64,000 bases of DNA. Origin: CAXNKH01 sp049296795. Lineage in GTDB: Bacteria > Pseudomonadota > Gammaproteobacteria > Burkholderiales > Burkholderiaceae_C. Position 1 is the first letter of the stretch. Every line of letters starts with the position of its first letter. The stretch spans positions 62,001-126,000 of the forward strand of contig JBAQTC010000030.1 in NCBI GenBank assembly GCA_049296795.1, given 5' to 3'. This document shows, in pieces, positions 60,590-64,000 of the stretch. Made by a program: the position numbers and the translations under genes. The notes under the pieces are model-generated. The model saw only the letters and a program-made list of their open reading frames with translations. It did not search any database and had not been told where the DNA came from.

Positions 60590-61498
60590 TTAACGCCGTC
60601 TTGATCGGGCGGGCAAAAGCACCACCGACATCGCCGAAAGAATCAACAACAGAGCCGCGATATCCAACCAGGAAATTTCTTCGCCCAGCACCAAAGCGCC
60701 ACCAAAAACACCAAATACCGGGACCAGCATGATGGACAAACCGCTGGTAGCTGGCGAAAGCTTTCGGGCCACCCGAAACCACGCCACGTAGCTGATCGCG
60801 AAAGTCACGATGCCGCCATAACAAATAGCCAACCATTCAAGGCTGTTGGGCCAGCGCCAGGCATCGCGCTCCAAGTACCAGGCTAAGGCGGAAAATATAA
60901 AAAAGGCAATCAACAGGTTCCAAAAATTAAGCACCACGCTGCTGATGGCGAGCCTGGAATGTCTCATCATCGCAATCCCTATACCCCAGGTTAGGGCGGC
61001 GAACAGCATCAAAGCAATCCCTAGCGGCTGGCCGGTCAGATTGGAGACGTCGCCCATGGCCAGCAACAGGGTGGCCGACAGGGCGAAAACAACCCCGAGC
61101 AAGGCTGATCCGGTCAGCCGTTCCTTGTAAAAAATCACACTGGCCAGGAGTGCCCATACGGGCATGGTGTAGCCAACGATTGCTGCCCGCCCCGAGCTTA
61201 GATAAACCAGCCCATAAATCAGACCCAGATGCCAGAACACCATATTGCCCAAGCTGAGCTTGAACACCAGCCAGCGCTCAGTGCGTGGCAAGGCCAAGCT
61301 TTCATTTCGGATCAGTGCATAAAGTGCGATTGACAGCGCTCCCAACAAAAAAGTCCAGGCCCTGAAGCTTGACGGCGGGTAATTCGTAACCACGAATTTC
61401 ATCACCGGGTAATTCATTCCCCATGACACGGTAACGAGCAAGATCAACAACAAATCGATACCCGTCACCCTCGGTGCGGTGTTGTGATTTTCGGTCAT
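60590..61498 (-). CDS. EamA/DMT-family transporter
   Basis: 302 residues with about ten membrane helices in two EamA repeats (LLLILLVTVSWGMNYPVMKF and IALMLFAALTWGIGIAMM). The carboxy repeat ends ISWLDIAALLLILSAMSVVLLP. Probably exports a metabolite or amino acid. Single gene on the minus strand. Confidence 0.9.
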   Translation of the reverse strand: MTENHNTAPRVTGIDLLLILLVTVSWGMNYPVMKFVVTNYPPSSFRAWTFLLGALSIALYALIRNESLALPRTERWLVFKLSLGNMVFWHLGLIYGLVYLSSGRAAIVGYTMPVWALLASVIFYKERLTGSALLGVVFALSATLLLAMGDVSNLTGQPLGIALMLFAALTWGIGIAMMRHSRLAISSVVLNFWNLLIAFFIFSALAWYLERDAWRWPNSLEWLAICYGGIVTFAISYVAWFRVARKLSPATSGLSIMLVPVFGVFGGALVLGEEISWLDIAALLLILSAMSVVLLPARSRRR

Positions 61499-61525
61499 CG
61501 GCTCATCGACTAACGTTGCATGGCG

Positions 61526-61834
61526 TCAGGCGGGCGACAGAATATGGATCACGCGCGAGGCGATGAGTTCCTTGGTTTTGGCGCCGTAACTGACCATGTG
61601 CAGCGCCGCAGCGTGGGCTTTGAGGGCGTCCATGCTTTCCCATTTTTCAATGACGATAAAAGTATCTGGGCCACAAGCGGTCTGGAACGCCAAGGCGTTC
61701 ACTGCATCAATGGTTGCGCCATATTCAATGCAGCCCTGCTCGGAGCGCACCGCCGGTACGTTGGCGTGAAAATGGGTGAGAAGGGTCTCGCGCAGACCGG
61801 GCTTGGCCGTGATGACGGCTAGGACATGAATCAT
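61526..61834 (-). CDS. antibiotic biosynthesis monooxygenase (ABM) domain protein
   Basis: 102 residues. ABM fold similar to YgiN-like quinol monooxygenases: MIHVLAVITAKPGLRETLL, RSEQGCIEYGATID, and TFIVIEKWESMDALKAH. Cofactor-free oxygenase or small stress protein. Role here unknown. Confidence 0.87.
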   Translation of the reverse strand: MIHVLAVITAKPGLRETLLTHFHANVPAVRSEQGCIEYGATIDAVNALAFQTACGPDTFIVIEKWESMDALKAHAAALHMVSYGAKTKELIASRVIHILSPA

Positions 61835-61848
61835 GGGGTGTGCTCTGG

Positions 61849-62031
61849 TTACTTGGAAGTTTTTTTGTCAGGCAGGGCCATGTCTACCACGGCACCGGTA
61901 GCCTTGACGCCGGTGCTCACGACAGTTGCGACGGTGGTGACTGCCAGATCGGCCACGGCCACCACGGCGCATCCGGACAAGCCCACGGCCGTGACCAAGC
62001 CAAGCAATAGGTTTTTTTGTTGTGATGACAT
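61849..62031 (-). CDS. small lipoprotein
   Basis: 60 residues. Signal peptide LLLGLVTAVGLSGC with lipobox LSGC; the lipidated cysteine is followed by a Val/Ala/Thr-rich helix (AVVAVADLAVTTVATVVSTG) and KATGAVVDMALPDKKTSK. Resembles the small NF038104-like lipoproteins of betaproteobacteria. Lies 14 bases before the ABM start on the minus strand but is transcribed first. Confidence 0.8.
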   Translation of the reverse strand: MSSQQKNLLLGLVTAVGLSGCAVVAVADLAVTTVATVVSTGVKATGAVVDMALPDKKTSK

Positions 62032-62075
62032 GAAAATTAAGAGGCTAACAATTGGAGGCTTGGCTTCTTGCCGGT

Positions 62076-63050
62076 CTATTCAGCCTTCACACCGGCCGCA
62101 GCAATCACCTTGGCCCACTTGACGATTTCGTCGTCCAAGAACTTGGCCGACTGCTCCGGGCTGCTACCTGCCCCTGCAATGCCCAGGCTATCAAAACGTG
62201 CTTTGAGTTCGGGTGAATTGACGGCTTTGGCGGTCTCTATCGACATGCGGTTGACGATGTCGCGTGGCGTGGCAGCCGGTGCCATGAACAAGACCCAGGT
62301 CGAACCTTCAATTAAAGGGCCACCGGATTCTGTAATGGTCGCAACTTCAGGGGCGCCCGGAATCCGGTTCGATGCAAATGCAGCTATTGGTTTAACTTTC
62401 CCGCTGCGAACAAAAGGCATCAAGGCACTGGCTGTGTCGGTCAGAATATTCAGACTGCCCCCCATCAAGTCGGCCAGTGCGGGCGCCGTCCCTTTATAGG
62501 GCACATGAATCAAATCCAGACCGGCCACCTGCTTGAACAACTCTTGCGTCAAATGTGCCGCAGCACCTACGCCCGAGGAGCCAAACGAGACCTTACCCGG
62601 CTGCGCCTTGGCATGGGCAATCAACTCTTTCATGTCCTTGGCTGGAAATTGATTGTTGACCACCATCATCAAGGGCGCAATACCAACCAGAGAAACGGGT
62701 GAAAAACTTTTCACCACGTCGTAGGGTAAACGTCCGGCGTAGAGGGTGGCGTTGGCGGCATGAGCGCCGATGACGGTCAAAAAGGTGTAACCGTCAGGGG
62801 CTGAGCGGGCAGCCAGGTCGGCGCCCAAAATCGAATTGGCGCCAGGTTTGTTCTCGATCACGATAGCCCAGCCAGTTTGCTCCTGTACCTTCTGGATCAC
62901 CATCCGTGTCGCGTTGTCGGTAATGCCGCCGGGAGGATAGGGAATGATCCATTTAATAGGCTTGTTGGGCCAGGATTGAGCCAGACTCACACTAGACACA
63001 AGCCACAACAGGGCCAAGATGAACAATCGAAACATGGAAGGGGTACGCAC
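62076..63050 (-). CDS. Bug-family tripartite tricarboxylate receptor
   Basis: 324 residues from GTG 63050, which has GAGGAGA seven bases ahead; ATG 63035 has no ribosome site. Signal peptide MFRLFILALLWLVSSVSLA, then WIIPYPPGGITDNATRMV, VIENKPGANSILGADLAA and DGYTFLTVIG. Receptor for a carboxylate. It follows the amidohydrolase gene by about 120 bases on the same strand, so it may feed that enzyme. The longer frame to 63527 overlaps the amidohydrolase and is rejected. Confidence 0.92.
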   Translation of the reverse strand: MRTPSMFRLFILALLWLVSSVSLAQSWPNKPIKWIIPYPPGGITDNATRMVIQKVQEQTGWAIVIENKPGANSILGADLAARSAPDGYTFLTVIGAHAANATLYAGRLPYDVVKSFSPVSLVGIAPLMMVVNNQFPAKDMKELIAHAKAQPGKVSFGSSGVGAAAHLTQELFKQVAGLDLIHVPYKGTAPALADLMGGSLNILTDTASALMPFVRSGKVKPIAAFASNRIPGAPEVATITESGGPLIEGSTWVLFMAPAATPRDIVNRMSIETAKAVNSPELKARFDSLGIAGAGSSPEQSAKFLDDEIVKWAKVIAAAGVKAE

Positions 63051-63169
63051 CGGTCTCTCCTCATTATTGTTGAAAAGCTGAGCTATAGCCCAGCCAATGC
63101 TGGGGTCAGCACCGACCGAGTATCGCACCAGGGGAAAGGAGCCAATTCTTGGGACAACCTGCTGCGTCA

Positions 63170-64000
63170 TCAGCCTTGCCGACTGGCTCCCTGCATATAG
63201 CCATAACGCAGATTGGTCCGGCCACCTCCGTGTTCGTCGTATTGGGCCTTGGCCAGGGTGACGCTGTCTCCTGCCAGCGAAACGCGTTGCTGCGCCGTGA
63301 AATGATAGAGGCGCGCCGAGTTGTCCCCAAAAATGGCATTCTTCACCGGGCCATCGGCGGCACCCAAAGGTGCAAAACCGTGTTGCCGTTGCATCTCTTG
63401 CGGAATTTCGAGGCGCCGCAAAGCCTCGATTTGCCATTGCGGTGCGCCAGTCCAGACCGCGTCTGACCCCCAGACCACGTGATCGGCACCCAGTCCCTTG
63501 ATCAACTGACCCATCATGGCAGCGCACAATCGCGGTTCAGCGATGGTACTTTGGGCAAAAATTTGACCCAGATCGCCATAGACATTCTTGACGCCATATT
63601 TAGCAGGTATCTCAGCCAAGTCGGTGATCCAGTCAATACGTCCGGTTTGCTCGAACTGCTCCCAGCCCGTCTTAAACGCTCCACCCGTGAAGCGAAAACC
63701 CGAGTGATAAATGATGAAGTTGAGTTCAGGCCAGTCTTTAGCGGCCTTGGCGACGTCACGCACATCAGCGTATTTCACCAAATCGGGGAATTGCTTGGAG
63801 GTCGCAGGTGGAAACAAACCCTTGTGAACGCAGACATTGGCCAAGCTGGGTTGAGATTTGCTGGCCTTCACCAGTTTTTCGTAAAACGGGTACAGCAATT
63901 TTTCATCGTCCAGGTGCCAGGGATGCCGCGCCAGATGTTTGTTGGTGTTGTCGCCTACGGTATAGCCCTTAAACGAGTCCGGCTTGAGGGTTTCCAGATC
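63170..64000 (-). CDS. amidohydrolase (TIM-barrel, COG2159-like), 5' end off right edge
   Basis: The last 276 codons are present; the start lies beyond 64000 and the frame is open to the edge. Seen: NVCVHKGLFPPATSK near the left of the visible part, WPELNFIIYHSGFRFTGG with a metal or catalytic histidine, DHVVWGSDAVWTGAPQWQIEALRR (catalytic aspartate segment) and KNAIFGDNSARLYHF. Family members are decarboxylases or hydrolases of aromatic or dicarboxylic acids. The neighbouring Bug receptor supports an organic-acid substrate. Confidence 0.85.
   Translation of the reverse strand, partial: DLETLKPDSFKGYTVGDNTNKHLARHPWHLDDEKLLYPFYEKLVKASKSQPSLANVCVHKGLFPPATSKQFPDLVKYADVRDVAKAAKDWPELNFIIYHSGFRFTGGAFKTGWEQFEQTGRIDWITDLAEIPAKYGVKNVYGDLGQIFAQSTIAEPRLCAAMMGQLIKGLGADHVVWGSDAVWTGAPQWQIEALRRLEIPQEMQRQHGFAPLGAADGPVKNAIFGDNSARLYHFTAQQRVSLAGDSVTLAKAQYDEHGGGRTNLRYGYMQGASRQG

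Noticed and set aside
63051..63527. Long amino-terminal extension of the third Bug receptor
   Set aside because: It runs antiphase over the amidohydrolase gene, and a GTG with a strong ribosome site at 63050 sits just before the signal peptide.

Overview
The window reads as an ordinary stretch of a Burkholderiales (Comamonadaceae-like) chromosome interrupted by one low-GC catabolic island. The assignment rests on gene orders known from that group (holB-pilZ-tatD next to tmk and mltG; smc-zipA-ligA; a dapC-dapD-pilU-dapE-prmB run) and on three Bug-type tripartite tricarboxylate receptors; genus is not determined. I saw no rRNA, tRNA, CRISPR array, integrase or intact transposase.

Layout. 1-3120 (minus): DNA replication and envelope genes tatD (partial), pilZ, holB, tmk, mltG, tightly overlapped. 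3178-3350: a 173-bp MITE-like element with perfect 16-bp terminal inverted repeats between mltG and ygfZ. 3363-13484: ygfZ, a thioesterase-GNAT fusion, then a minus-strand lipid/acyl-CoA cluster (esterase, GST, two SDRs, MDR reductase, hotdog thioesterase, a small membrane protein, thiolase, bifunctional hydratase/dehydrogenase). 13662-18812 (plus): selO-msrB-yciB with ATGA overlaps, bolA, a parvulin isomerase with a strong terminator, and a gamma-glutamyltransferase. 18839-24519 (minus): an unrecognised outer-membrane-like protein built of three repeats, then purL. 24611-28028 (plus): map and glnD.

28062-37446 (minus) is the most unusual region. One run of eight genes encodes a binding-protein-dependent ABC importer (binding protein, fused double permease, ATPase), an MmgE/PrpD protein, a PdxA-family dehydrogenase with an altered substrate segment, an isocitrate/isopropylmalate/tartrate-type dehydrogenase, a hydrolase that keeps the whole fluoroacetate-dehalogenase active site, and a GntR/FCD regulator. 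It is visibly poorer in G+C than its flanks. A single sigma70-like promoter stands before it, with an 8+8-bp palindrome lying over its -35 box. I read it as an inducible import and breakdown pathway for an unknown, possibly halogenated, organic acid.

37753-53137: uspA with its own promoter, then def-ligA-zipA-smc (minus), then dapC-dapD-pilU-dapE-prmB and an ABC-F ATPase (plus), and a small conserved-looking protein. 53237-64000: a SulP transporter followed by an accessory-looking set: two single SDR/EamA genes, three orphan Bug receptors, a DUF3500 protein with a histidine-rich tail, an exported methyltransferase-like protein, DUF1330, an ABM monooxygenase, a small lipoprotein and a partial amidohydrolase running off the right edge.
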